NCBI GenBank assembly: GCA_900129675.1
Contig: FSRD01000001.1
Coordinates: 7,615,501-7,679,500, forward strand
DNA: 64,000 bases
Origin: Bradyrhizobium erythrophlei
Lineage (GTDB): Bacteria > Pseudomonadota > Alphaproteobacteria > Rhizobiales > Xanthobacteraceae
Reading direction: 5' to 3'
A model generated the notes under the pieces. It saw only the letters and a program-made list of their open reading frames with translations, was not told where the DNA came from and made no database searches. Shown in pieces: positions 52,756 to 61,562 of the stretch (the stretch's first letter is position 1; the number at the start of each line of letters is the position of its first letter). The translations under genes and the position numbers were made by a program.

Positions 52756-52944
52756 CTAAGTCGGCAGATCCAGTCGTGATTGGGTATCGACGTCGTAGAT
52801 GCGTATCTGAAGCATCGGAAAACGGCGCTTCAATTCGATCGCGCCGTGCTCTGCGCCTTCTTTGGTGCTGAACTCGGTCTTAAGTCGTCCATCGATTTCG
52901 AGGGCAAAACCGGATTTAGGCAGTTCGATCGTTCGGCCGAGCAT
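52756..52944 (-). CDS. small hypothetical protein
   Basis: 62 residues: MLGRTIELPKSGFALEIDGR, LKTEFSTKEGAEHGAIELKR, RFPMLQIRIYDVDTQSR. Beta-hairpin plus helix plus strand, the size of a tiny single domain. It resembles a short family I remember from Bradyrhizobium. No function seen. Confidence 0.55.
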   Translation of the reverse strand: MLGRTIELPKSGFALEIDGRLKTEFSTKEGAEHGAIELKRRFPMLQIRIYDVDTQSRLDLPT

Positions 52945-53043
52945 TCGGAATCCATAGTGATTGGCGGCAGCGTGTGCATCTGGTTACGGTGAGTCCGGCA
53001 CGGCCGACAAGCCTGTTCTGAAGACCGTGGAAGGAGTAGCTCC

Positions 53044-53481
53044 GTGAGCGATTCGTTCGACCTCCAGCGCTTCGTGGACGCGCAAGCTTCGATCTACCGG
53101 CAGGTCGTCGAGGAACTGTCGCGCGGACGAAAACAGACACACTGGATGTGGTTCATCTTTCCGCAGATCGCCGGTCTCGGCTTCAGCGCGATGGCTCAAC
53201 GCTTCGCGATAGGCTCGCATGCTGAGGCCGTCGCTTACCTGGAGCATGACCTGCTCGGGCCTCGCTTGGTCGAATGCACGCGCCTCGTCATGGCTGCAAG
53301 CGAAAAGCCCGTAACCGATATTCTTGGCTCTCCGGATGACATGAAATTCCGGTCGTGCATGACGCTGTTCGACGCCGTCTCGAAGCAGGAAATCTTTGCG
53401 GAAGCCATCGCCGCGTTCTATCCAGACGGGAAGGACCGTGCGACTTTGGAAATTCTGGAAACGAGCCGACGCCTATCGTGA
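53044..53481 (+). CDS. DUF1810 protein
   Basis: 145 residues, GTG start after GGAAGGAG. FDLQRFVDAQASIYRQVVEE, THWMWFIFPQIAGLGFSAMA, HDLLGPRLVECTRLVMAASE, VTDILGSPDDMKFRSCMTLF: all the conserved H-W-M-W-F-x-F-P-Q, G-P-R-L and S-P-D-D-x-K-x-R-S motifs of DUF1810 are there. A compact all-helical protein, function unknown. Confidence 0.92.
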   Translation: MSDSFDLQRFVDAQASIYRQVVEELSRGRKQTHWMWFIFPQIAGLGFSAMAQRFAIGSHAEAVAYLEHDLLGPRLVECTRLVMAASEKPVTDILGSPDDMKFRSCMTLFDAVSKQEIFAEAIAAFYPDGKDRATLEILETSRRLS

Positions 53482-53556
53482 TTGCACTCCGGAGACAGGG
53501 AACTCGGCCCCAGCTTACTTGTTCTTTCAGACGCGCCCAAACGAACCGGATGAAAA

Positions 53557-54363
53557 TTGTCGCTGCAAGAAGCCTCAGAAATCACCATCGAGGACCGCGA
53601 AGCCCTGCGCAGGGCGGTCAAGTCGCTTGAGCATCCCAGCCTCGCCGGCCGGCTCACGAACCTCGTCGGCAAGCCCGTCGAACTTATAGGTTACGCGCTT
53701 CCCTCCTTCGCTTCCAAAGCCATCGCTTCCGCCACCTCGAAGGGGCTCGAAGCGGCGCTCAAGGTAGCATTGCGCACGCTCCGGTCTTCACCCCCGACCA
53801 ATTCGCAATTTCTGCATCGGGCGCTCGCGACGGCATCGGGCGCTGCGGGAGGAACGTTCGGACTGGCCGCGCTTCCGGTCGAACTGCCGGTTTCGACTAC
53901 CATCATGCTGCGGTCGATCGCGGACATCGCACGCAGCGAGGGCGAGGACCTGTCCGATCCGGAGACCGCCCTCGCCTGCGTCGAGGTCTTCGCATTGGGC
54001 GGGCGGGCTGGATCGGCCGACGCATCGGAGAGCGGATACTTCGCCGTTCGAGGCATGCTTGCGAAGACGGTGACGGAAGCCGCCCGGTTCGTCGCCGAAC
54101 GCGGCGTCCTCAAGGAAGGTGCGCCCATCCTGCTGAAGTTCGTCACCCAGGTCGCTGCACGCTTCGGATTGGTGGTCACGCAGAAGGTTGCCGCGCAAGC
54201 CCTGCCCCTCGTCGGCGCCCTCGCCGGTGCAGCGGTGAACTACGCGTTCATCGAGCATTTCCAGGATGTCGCCCGCGGTCATTTTACGGTGCGCCGCCTC
54301 GAACGGCTCTATGGCAAGGAGAGGATTCGCTCCGAATATGACCTGATCGCAGGAAAGCTTTGA
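53557..54363 (+). CDS. EcsC-family protein
   Basis: 268 residues with a TTG start. ITIEDREALRRAVKSLEHPS, RLTNLVGKPVELIGYALPSF, ATASGAAGGTFGLAALPVEL, PVSTTIMLRSIADIARSEGE and LPLVGALAGAAVNYAFIEHF are typical EcsC motifs. Two hydrophobic patches in the middle and near the end suggest membrane contact. In Bacillus, EcsC sits with an ABC exporter; most proteobacterial copies, like this one, stand alone with unknown role. Confidence 0.88.
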   Translation: MSLQEASEITIEDREALRRAVKSLEHPSLAGRLTNLVGKPVELIGYALPSFASKAIASATSKGLEAALKVALRTLRSSPPTNSQFLHRALATASGAAGGTFGLAALPVELPVSTTIMLRSIADIARSEGEDLSDPETALACVEVFALGGRAGSADASESGYFAVRGMLAKTVTEAARFVAERGVLKEGAPILLKFVTQVAARFGLVVTQKVAAQALPLVGALAGAAVNYAFIEHFQDVARGHFTVRRLERLYGKERIRSEYDLIAGKL

Positions 54364-54387
54364 GCGGAAGCGTCAGCACTAGGAACT

Positions 54388-55009
54388 CTAGCCCCGCGCG
54401 CGCAGCAGCGCCGCATCCAAGCGCTCTTTCTCCTTTTTCCAGCGCGCATTTTCGGCTTCCGCTCTCTTCTCGACAGCGTCCGCCTCGGCCTGGATGGCTC
54501 CGGCTCTCTCCGCATGCTCCCGTTCAGCCTTTGTCCAATGCAGATTGCGCCTTGTCGACGGCCTGCTGCCGGTGTTCGCGCTCTTTCTGCCGGGCGGCCT
54601 CTTCCCTCGCCCGCTCGCGATCGCGGCGCTTCTGCTCCCGTTCGTAGGCGACAGCGGCCTTCTGCGCCGGCGCCTTGTCGGCCGGCCGGGAGGATGTCTT
54701 CTTCGGTTTGCGGCCGGCCGGCTTGCGGGCGGCTTTAGATGGTCGTGCGGTGGCGTCACCCAGGTTCGTCGGTAGCTCGGCATGTTCCTTGAAGAGGCCA
54801 TTCGAACCCACAGGACGCTTCAGCACGACGCCCGGCCTCGCCATGGTCGCCGCCACGACGTCCGGATCCTCGCTCTGCTTGGCCGCGCCCTGCTGAAAGA
54901 GATTGCTGTCCGCGCCCCAGGCTTCCAAGGCGGCCTTCATCGAGGGCGCCGCTATCGCCAGGTCGAAGAATCCCAGCGAAGTTTTGTAGGTCTTTAGCTT
55001 CTTAGCCAT
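54388..55009 (-). pseudogene. TolA-like cell-envelope protein, frameshifted
   Basis: Frame 1 gives MAKKLKTYKTSLGFFDLAIA, APSMKAALEAWGADSNLFQQ, VLKRPVGSNGLFKEHAELPT and a long Lys/Arg/Glu coiled coil. It ends DKAQSALDKG and a stop near 54524. In another frame the coil goes on KAEREHAERAGAIQAEADAV, EKRAEAENARWKKEKERLDA and ALLRARG. A one-base shift near 54530 joins them. Rhizobial copies of about 200 residues are, from memory, often called TolA-like; a real envelope role is not shown. Confidence 0.65.
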
Positions 55010-55045
55010 TCGACATGTTCTTTCGTGGACATCATCGGCAACGCT

Positions 55046-55137
55046 TCAGACCGCCAGTCGATCGAGGTCGGCCGCCACTCGGGAGTTGGGGAAAATTTTC
55101 ACCGCTTCCGCCAGGATCTCTTCGTCGGGATAGCGTC
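55046..55137 (-). pseudogene. C-terminal fragment of an unidentified gene
   Basis: SGRYPDEEILAEAVKIFPNS, RVAADLDRLAV, then TGA. It is fused at about 55138 to the IS integrase relic; the upstream part is lost. No family recognised. Confidence 0.4.
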
Positions 55138-55310
55138 CGGAGATGAACGAAGAACCAGCGGTCGTTGTTCGTGAGGCGAGCCCGGCCTTTCAGCTTGCGT
55201 CGCAAGACGATCAGCTGATGTCGAAGCACAGCATTCTCCGCCTCAAGCCGGATGTTCGAGTTGAATGGCGAGGCCAGCACGGCCAGAACGAAGCAGATCA
55301 GCGCGATCAT
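55138..55310 (-). pseudogene. IS integrase-type transposase, N-terminal relic
   Basis: MIALICFVLAVLASPFNSNI, RLEAENAVLRHQLIVLRRKL and RLTNNDRWFFVHL: nearly the same as the start of the gene at 1-469. It ends at 55138 where another gene's end begins. The IS terminal sequence is at 55354-55373. Confidence 0.8.
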
Positions 55311-55353
55311 CGCGCCAACTTAGCCGATTCTATCATTCGATAAACCCGGATAG

Positions 55354-55373
55354 GGTTTTCGGTACACACAGCG
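55354..55373. repeat. IS terminal sequence shared with 511-530
   Basis: Identical 20 bases to the copy at the left of the window, at the same distance from an integrase start. Confidence 0.6.
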
Positions 55374-55449
55374 GGCCAAATTCGGAAATCCCATGAGAGG
55401 GTATACAGCGCCTCCAGTTTGGTCTTGGTGTCGAATGCTGACATAGAGA

Positions 55450-55713
55450 GACACCCGCCACGAGAAGATCACCTTCGCCGAGCTGTGCGCCGCTGGCGTT
55501 CGCGGTCTCCTGGTCTATTGCTCAGACTACCGCTGCAGCCACTGGACGGCGATCTCCGCCGACGCCTGGACCGACGATGTGCGGCTGTCCGACCTTGAGC
55601 CGCGCTTCACCTGCAAGGTCTGCGGCCATCGTGGCGGCGACGTCAGGCCCGACTTCGACGGCGCGAGGGGCCGGGCCGGCGGTGAATGCATGGTGCTGGC
55701 CGCATATCCATGA
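55450..55713 (+). pseudogene. paralogue of the 21211 cysteine-ribbon protein, N-terminus lost
   Basis: HEKITFAELCAAGVRGLLVY, CSDYRCSHWTAISADAWTDD, VRLSDLEPRFTCKVCGHRGG and DVRPDFDGARGRAGG, then TGA 55711-55713. All motifs of the 21211 gene are kept, but no start codon exists between the upstream TAG and the first conserved residue. The protein is also longer at the C-terminus. Confidence 0.7.
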
Positions 55714-55734
55714 CGGGAATTTTAAAATGAAAGA

Positions 55735-55760
55735 GGCCGCCAACTGAGGCGGACTTTTCT
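55735..55760 (+). terminator. GCCGCC/GGCGG hairpin with T-run
   Basis: GCCGCC, AACTGA loop, GGCGG, then ACTTTTCT. The same hairpin recurs at 56746-56765. Confidence 0.65.
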
Positions 55761-55898
55761 GTCAGATAAGCTGACGGTATTGCTCCGGATAGACGGCTGT
55801 TTGGCATTGCGTCAAAGCTTCACTTTCCTTCTATAGAGTATACTAGCGTTCGCCCGGCATAGTTGCGCTTGTGAATTACTTGCGGAATCAATCAACTC

Positions 55899-56084
55899 AT
55901 GGATAGCCCACAGCATTGCCAAGATCAGTCGGCAGAATGTCTTCGCTTGATGAAATTAACGCAGAGCGAAGCTGAAGCCGAGGTTCTGAAAAACCTCTCT
56001 TGTAGCTGGACGAGACTCGCCGGCCAAATCGACCGATACAACGCGCTCGTGCGCGACCGAGGCCGCCGCGTCGTCCAAAAGTAA
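55899..56084 (+). CDS. small hypothetical protein
   Basis: 61 residues: MDSPQHCQDQSAECLRLMKL, TQSEAEAEVLKNLSCSWTRL, AGQIDRYNALVRDRGRR. A helical pair with C-x-x-x-x-x-x-C-L-R and a W-x-x-L-A motif. The pattern resembles a frequent unnamed rhizobial family. Probably soluble; no function seen. Confidence 0.65.
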   Translation: MDSPQHCQDQSAECLRLMKLTQSEAEAEVLKNLSCSWTRLAGQIDRYNALVRDRGRRVVQK

Positions 56085-56384
56085 AGGCCGCCTCAGTTGG
56101 CCGCTCCGACGAAAGCGAAAGCCCCGACCGAGCGGCGTCTGTACTTGGTCGACCCCGCAAGCACAAAGGTTCGAGACACTACCCAAAGGTATAATCCCAA
56201 TGGGCATGAACGTGGTGCGGCAACTTCAGGGCGAGTTGATAGCCAAATTAGGCCACTGCCAAAATCACATTAGGCCACAAGGCGTTAAAACAGGCCAGCA
56301 CCCGCGAGCCTATAAGAACAAATCGGCACCAAAGCCGTTTCAGGAACGAACCACGACAAACCGGTCCCGGTGGTTGCGCCACGC

Positions 56385-56714
56385 CGCAAGCGAGCCCCAG
56401 AGCCGAACCCTGAGACCAAGAAAAAGGATGTACTGGCCGCTGGCGGCCTTCGGCGGCATCTGGACTGAGTTCAGGGGTCCAAGCCGGTCCCCGGCCCTCA
56501 TCTGGTCTACGGCTTCTTGACGACGACGCCGAACGCCGTGGTCGAGCCGATCCATCCGAAGGCGATGCCGGTGATCCTGATGACCGACGAAGAGCGCGAC
56601 GTCTGGATACGAGCATCCTGGGATGAGGCCAAGGCGCTGCAGCGGCCAATGCTGGATGATGCGCTCAAGATCGTCGCACGCGGCACGGACAAGGAAGACG
56701 TGCAAGCAGACTGA
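56385..56714 (+). pseudogene. SRAP gene, degenerate C-terminal relic
   Basis: Pieces of three frames match the family: PEPNPETKKKDV, then AFGGIWTEFRG, then PHLVYGFLTTTPNAVVEPIH and PKAMPVILMTDEERDVWIRA. Only the last 65 residues are in one frame. The N-terminal half is gone. Confidence 0.8.
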
Positions 56715-56745
56715 TGCCGTGGCACCATTGGTTCGACATGATAGA

Positions 56746-56765
56746 GGCCGCCAACTGAGGCGGCC
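56746..56765 (-). terminator. GGCCGCC/GGCGGCC hairpin
   Basis: Perfect seven-base stem with an AACTGA loop, between the SRAP relic and the stop of the GHKL-Toprim gene. Confidence 0.55.
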
Positions 56766-56860
56766 CTTTACATGAACGCGATAACTAACCCCATCGCGAC
56801 CAGAGCTTCCACGCCAGTGATGGCGATGCCTAGATATAGGCCAACCATGACACTCTCAGA

Positions 56861-59104
56861 TCAATTTGGGTTGTTTGCCGGGCACTGCACTTCTCCGAGC
56901 AACGCTGCGATGGCGGCGGCGACCTGGTCGCCGATCTTGGCCTCGCGCAGGACGCGGTCGGTGATCGCCGCGCGGACCTTGCTCTCGATCCGGTCGGCCA
57001 AATGCTGCTCAAGCACGCGTTGCGGCGGAATTAATTTGCCGCTCCCGAACGTGGCCAGCTTCTCATCAAGCCACCCGATCAATTGCGGAGTCGTCATCGC
57101 ATTTAATTCGATGCGATTGGTCTGGAGCCAGTTTTCCCAATAGTCGCCATCTTCCCGCTCGCGGATGTAGTCGGCAACAGGCTTCAGGCGCTCCGTCTTC
57201 TCCACGGTCTCGACCTCAAGCCCCATCGCGACCGCTTCCCAGGGCTCCAAACCGAGATTGATGATCTTGATCCTGCGCGCGCCGCGCGCCTTCGTTTCCT
57301 GCTGCAGGGTCTGATAGATCATGGTGCCGGATGCGTCGGCATCATGTACGCAGAACACCTCGACCGGTTCGTCGTGTTCGACCAGCTTGTCGATCAGATC
57401 ACGTGCGGCCTGTGTCGAGAAGCCTTTCGACGACATCACGGCGCAATCATGCCGCTCACACCAGCGGTTCTGCTTGAGCGCCTCCTGCGCGCCTTCCTTT
57501 TCGATGTAGACGAGTTTGTTGAAATTCCACGCCGGGCGTTCGTACTCCTCGACCATCAGGGTGCCGAGAGTGAAGGTCTCGTTGCGGTGCGGATGGGTGA
57601 TGCTGCCGCGCGGCTCGCGGTACATCAGCGAGATTTCGCCGTTCTCATTTTCGTAGTCGGTTATGATGTCCTTGAAATTCCCAATCTTCAGTTCCTTGCC
57701 GGTCTCGTTCATGACGATAGGCCGCAAGGCATAGAACAGTTGTCGCTCGTTGAACCGGTAGCCTTCTTCGCCACTGACAGCGGCGATGACACCGTCAAGA
57801 TTGTCCAGGACGATGTCCTTCTGCGACGTGCCCTTGCCTTTGGCGTCGGGGCGTCGCGCCCTGCGCACCGCCTTCGCCACGGCGTTCTTGATCTCGTCCA
57901 GAAAGGGGCTGAGGTCCGGCTCCTTGCCATCCGACATGATCGGCATGTAGGGCGTCATGACGTTCAGCACGATGAAGAAGTTCGAATCCTTCGGCGCTTC
58001 GGCGACGGTGTACGCTAGTCCGCATCCAAAGAAGCTGATCTCCCGCTTGTCGCGGGCCGCACGGATATTGCCAGTGACCGGTGTGCGATTGACGCAGACG
58101 AGGAGCCGCATGTCCTGGCTCTCTGCCGTCCAAGCCTCGACCACGAAGGGAATTTCGGCTTGCGGTCTGGCTGCGCCGAACGGCGCGACGCCGCTCGACA
58201 TGCCATAGGCCTGGTCGGGAAATAGTGCAGGACCGAGCGGGCCGAGCCGCCCAGGCTTGACCTGTCGCGCATTATTCCGCGCAACTTCCAGGAGCCTTGC
58301 GGCTTGCTCGCGGCTAAGCGCACTGCAGACCATGCGGACCAGCCCGGCCTCGGCAACGATCTCGCCTGCCCGCCCGCCAGTACAGCCATCGAGGCGTGCG
58401 ACCAGATCGCGGACGGGTGCAGCGCCGCTAGCCGATAACAGCTCGTGAAACTGGGCGGCGTCGTACCACCACGGCGACGACTTGCCCTGGTAAGACTGCC
58501 CTTCAGCCATCTCGGTCGCGACCACCGCCCAGCGCAGCGCATCCGCATCGTCCGGGATAGCCGAGCCCAATCCGATCTCGACGCGGGTGCCGACCGGGAA
58601 GTCGACCGGCGTCACAGCGACGACCGTCGTCGCACAGTCGCGCTCGGGGTGGAGTTCGATCCGGCGATTGCGGGTAGTTACGATGAGAAAGCCTTCGGAT
58701 GCGAGGACGGCCCCTGCCACGACCCGCAAACCGTTGCCGAGCGCGCCGCGAGTTCGCAGCCGCAGCAGCTTGGTCGAGACCATGGGCCGTGCGATGCTGA
58801 ACAGCCGGGCGATCTCTTCAGGCTCACCTTCGATCCCACCGCCGCTGTCCTCGACGAAGTAGCCGCCACCGGGCAGTTGCCCGATGCGGACTCGGGCTCC
58901 GGTGTCGAGCGCGTTGTCGGCCAGTTCTTTCAAAACCAGGCGGCGCAACTTGTTCTGCGCCACGCCAGCCTTTTGCTGCAGCCCCTCGATGGTGCGGAAG
59001 CTGGTCCAGTCAGCCCGCTCAAATTTTAACATTTCAGTCGCCGGTTGGCTTGCTGAACGGTCGTTGGAAAATTGAAAGTTTGGGCGGTTGCTCATCAACG
59101 GCAT
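56861..59104 (-). CDS. fused topoisomerase VI/VIII-like protein: GHKL ATPase plus Spo11-like Toprim half
   Basis: 747 residues from ATG 59104 (a start at 59095 is possible; numbering below counts from a TTG one codon upstream). Residues 50-180 are a GHKL ATPase: LVLKELADNALDTGA (Glu61, Asn65), FVEDSGGGIEG (G1 box) and RTRGALGNGLRVVAG (G2 box). Residues 230-400 look like a transducer. After a basic linker near 415-430 comes an A-like half: YRFNERQLFYALRPIV (Tyr459 a candidate for the cleaving residue), then the Toprim fold with LVYIEKEGAQEAL (Glu536) and FCVHDADASGTMIYQTL (Asp589, Asp591). Topoisomerase VI is two proteins; the single-chain order B then A recalls Topo VIII. Flanked by relics and no partner gene. 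Confidence 0.85.
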   Translation of the reverse strand: MPLMSNRPNFQFSNDRSASQPATEMLKFERADWTSFRTIEGLQQKAGVAQNKLRRLVLKELADNALDTGARVRIGQLPGGGYFVEDSGGGIEGEPEEIARLFSIARPMVSTKLLRLRTRGALGNGLRVVAGAVLASEGFLIVTTRNRRIELHPERDCATTVVAVTPVDFPVGTRVEIGLGSAIPDDADALRWAVVATEMAEGQSYQGKSSPWWYDAAQFHELLSASGAAPVRDLVARLDGCTGGRAGEIVAEAGLVRMVCSALSREQAARLLEVARNNARQVKPGRLGPLGPALFPDQAYGMSSGVAPFGAARPQAEIPFVVEAWTAESQDMRLLVCVNRTPVTGNIRAARDKREISFFGCGLAYTVAEAPKDSNFFIVLNVMTPYMPIMSDGKEPDLSPFLDEIKNAVAKAVRRARRPDAKGKGTSQKDIVLDNLDGVIAAVSGEEGYRFNERQLFYALRPIVMNETGKELKIGNFKDIITDYENENGEISLMYREPRGSITHPHRNETFTLGTLMVEEYERPAWNFNKLVYIEKEGAQEALKQNRWCERHDCAVMSSKGFSTQAARDLIDKLVEHDEPVEVFCVHDADASGTMIYQTLQQETKARGARRIKIINLGLEPWEAVAMGLEVETVEKTERLKPVADYIREREDGDYWENWLQTNRIELNAMTTPQLIGWLDEKLATFGSGKLIPPQRVLEQHLADRIESKVRAAITDRVLREAKIGDQVAAAIAALLGEVQCPANNPN

Positions 59105-59198
59105 CAAAGCCGGTTGTCCGGTAATGGCAATGGGGCCGAGGCTTCATGGGTGTTAACGAAGCAAAAACGAAACAAAATGGGACGGCCTGGGACGAATT

Positions 59199-59236
59199 TT
59201 TCCCAAAAATAAAAATTGGAAATTGTTTTTGGGAAA
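59199..59236. promoter_or_regulatory. A/T-rich inverted repeat upstream of the GHKL-Toprim gene
   Basis: TTTCCCAAAAA (59199-59209) and TTTTTGGGAAA (59226-59236), perfect 11-bp arms with a 16-base loop, about 100 bases before the start. A control site for the gene or the end of a lost element. Confidence 0.5.
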
Positions 59237-59400
59237 GCCGGAGGTGATCGGATTAGAGATTATCGACGGCGGCCGAGCAGTCCGGACCGGTGGCCGGGAC
59301 GGCTCCCCTGGGGCGAGGCACGGGGTTCGACCTGGGTGCCGCGCATGTCGCTACGGTGCGCGGCGCGCTGCACCTCTCGTGGCGACGGCAGCGACGTCCG

Positions 59401-59620
59401 TCAATCCCGCCAGAAGTCCTTGAACCGGGCGGCGCTCAGCTCCGTATAACGCACGGTGTGCTGGATGCTCTGGTGCCCGAGCCAGTCTTGAATTGCTCGG
59501 GTGTCAGCGCCTGCATTTGCCAATGCGTAGCCGCAACTATGCCGCAGCATGTGGAAATGCGCAGGCCACGGCAGCTTAGCCCCCGCTTGCCGATGGTCTT
59601 CACCTGCCTGTTGATGTGCC
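59401..59620 (-). pseudogene. tyrosine recombinase, C-terminal fragment
   Basis: LPWPAHFHMLRHSCGYALAN, AGADTRAIQDWLGHQSIQHT and VRYTELSAARFKDFWRD: the H-x-L-R-H, L-G-H and Y motifs of the catalytic domain. The upstream part (RQVKTIGKRG) is in another frame, so a shift near 59580 separates them, and the N-terminal domain is missing. Confidence 0.75.
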
Positions 59621-59654
59621 AACAACGGACATGGGCGAGCAAGGCGGCACGTAC

Positions 59655-61436
59655 TCATTCGGGCAACCCCGCTTTCCGAAGGCCCTCAATCAACAGAGGC
59701 GAGTTTGATTGTCCCCCTCGAGCGATAAATCCAGATATCGTAAAGGTGGGATCGACCTCAAGCAGACGAACCGCCACCTCACGCGCCTCGGCATCCCGTC
59801 CAAGATGCGCCAAAGCGGACGCCAAACCGCGATAGGTTCCCGAAAAAGATTGGTTCTGACGAAGAGCCTTCTTGGTAATCGCGACAGCCTCGTCGAAACG
59901 GCGAAGCTCGATCAATGACTGGCCGATACCAGCCAGCGTAGCATAAAGCGCGGGGTCCAACGGGCTCAAGCGAATACCGCGTTCAAAACTCCGAGTTGCT
60001 TCCTCGTACTGGCCAGCATTTCTGTGTGTCCAGCCTCTTCGTCGCCATGCACTAGCATCATTTGGATTGGACGCGACCGCACGATCAGCAAACTCGATGG
60101 CGGTTTCGTAATCACCGATAAAGAAGGCCGTAACCCACGCCGCTATGCTCAGTGCTGCCTCGTCATTCTCGTCAAGGCTTAATGCCAAGCGAGAGAGCCG
60201 AACTGCTTCGTTGCGGTCGAATTGAGGATCGATAGTGAAGCCCAGAGAAACGTTGTTCAAGTGGATAAGAGCCGCCAATGCGGCGGCCACAATAGAGCGA
60301 GGGTCTAGCTCCAAAGCCCGATGAGCCAGTCTTATTGCCTCGGCCAAACTCTCGCGGGTCGATAGGTAGAACTGCTGCCTAGCGCGGAGAGAAAAATCAT
60401 AGGCGGTGAGGTCTTCCGGTCGGCGGCGGGTGGTCATTTCGATTTCTGTTTCAAGTAGCTTGGGCTGAACGGCCGAGACAACGGCGACCGTTACTTCGTC
60501 CTGGAGAACAAAAACATCTGTCAAATCACGCTCGAACCTGTCCGCCCAAAGGTGCGCCCCTGTCACCGCATCAATCAACTGCCCGGCGATCCGAACCTTC
60601 CCTGCCGCCTTGCGCACAGACCCCTCGAGGACGTAGCGCACCCCGAGCCTGCGTCCGACCTCCTTTATATCGACGGCTTTGCCCTTGAACGTAAAGCTCG
60701 AATTGCGAGCGATCACGAACAACCATTTGAACCGCGAGAGCGCCGTGATGATGTCCTCGACCATCCCGTCCGCAAAATACTCCTGTTCCGGATCACCGGA
60801 CATGTTCTGGAATGGCAGGACTGCGATTGACGGCTTGTCGGGAAGCGGGAGCGCCTGATGAGGTTCACTCACGGTCGAGGCTGATTGTACTGCGGAAGAG
60901 ATTTGATCCGTCAGCCGGACCCGCCACGCCTGTATGGGCTCGGCGATATTCTTGAGGTGTTGTGGCCCCATATCATCACAGACTATCTCAACCTTGCCCC
61001 GGACCTGCCGATAGGCGTCATTGGACATGCACACCCCGCCCGGTTCGGCGATGCCCTCAAGGCGGGCAGCAACGTTGACACCATCCCCGAAGATATCGCC
61101 GTCATCAATGATGATGTCCCCGACGTGGATGCCGATCCGGAATTCGATCCTGCCGACCTGCGGCATAGACGCATTTTGTTCGCCCATGGCGCGCTGGACT
61201 TCAACGGCACCGCGCACCGCATCCACGGCACTGGCAAACTCGACGAGCATGCCATCGCCCGTGGTCTTGACGATCCGCCCGCGATAGTTGGCGATGGTGG
61301 AATCGACGAGGGCCTTCCTGACAGCCTTGAGCCGAGCCAGCGTGCCTTCCTCGTCAACGCCCATCAAACGGCTGTACCCGGCGACATCCGCCGCCAGCAC
61401 CGCTGCCAGTCGTCGTTCCAAGCGCTCGGCGGTCAA
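59655..61436 (-). CDS. class III cyclase with TolB/FlgO-like and TPR domains, second copy
   Basis: 593 residues, TTG start. Cyclase: RRLAAVLAADVAGYSRLMGV, KTTGDGMLVEFASAVDAVRG, RIGIHVGDIIIDDGDIFGDG, VNVAARLEGIAEPGGVCMSN. Middle: PSIAVLPFQNMSGDPEQEYF, LFVIARNSSFTFKGKAVDIK, GAHLWADRFERDLTDVFVLQ. C-terminal TPRs: LSLDENDEAALSIAAWVTAF and more. The middle domain is almost identical to that of the copy at 31535-33325 while cyclase and TPR parts differ more. Confidence 0.9.
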   Translation of the reverse strand: MTAERLERRLAAVLAADVAGYSRLMGVDEEGTLARLKAVRKALVDSTIANYRGRIVKTTGDGMLVEFASAVDAVRGAVEVQRAMGEQNASMPQVGRIEFRIGIHVGDIIIDDGDIFGDGVNVAARLEGIAEPGGVCMSNDAYRQVRGKVEIVCDDMGPQHLKNIAEPIQAWRVRLTDQISSAVQSASTVSEPHQALPLPDKPSIAVLPFQNMSGDPEQEYFADGMVEDIITALSRFKWLFVIARNSSFTFKGKAVDIKEVGRRLGVRYVLEGSVRKAAGKVRIAGQLIDAVTGAHLWADRFERDLTDVFVLQDEVTVAVVSAVQPKLLETEIEMTTRRRPEDLTAYDFSLRARQQFYLSTRESLAEAIRLAHRALELDPRSIVAAALAALIHLNNVSLGFTIDPQFDRNEAVRLSRLALSLDENDEAALSIAAWVTAFFIGDYETAIEFADRAVASNPNDASAWRRRGWTHRNAGQYEEATRSFERGIRLSPLDPALYATLAGIGQSLIELRRFDEAVAITKKALRQNQSFSGTYRGLASALAHLGRDAEAREVAVRLLEVDPTFTISGFIARGGQSNSPLLIEGLRKAGLPE

Positions 61437-61562
61437 AGAGAGCCCCTAAGATTGGTTCCCGACGCATGAAAGCATATCACGCCGCTGCTAAACTAGGGAC
61501 GACTTCCGGAGTGGGGTCAAAAGCTGAAAAGCTCAATGGGAGCATATGTTTTCCGCTCTGCC

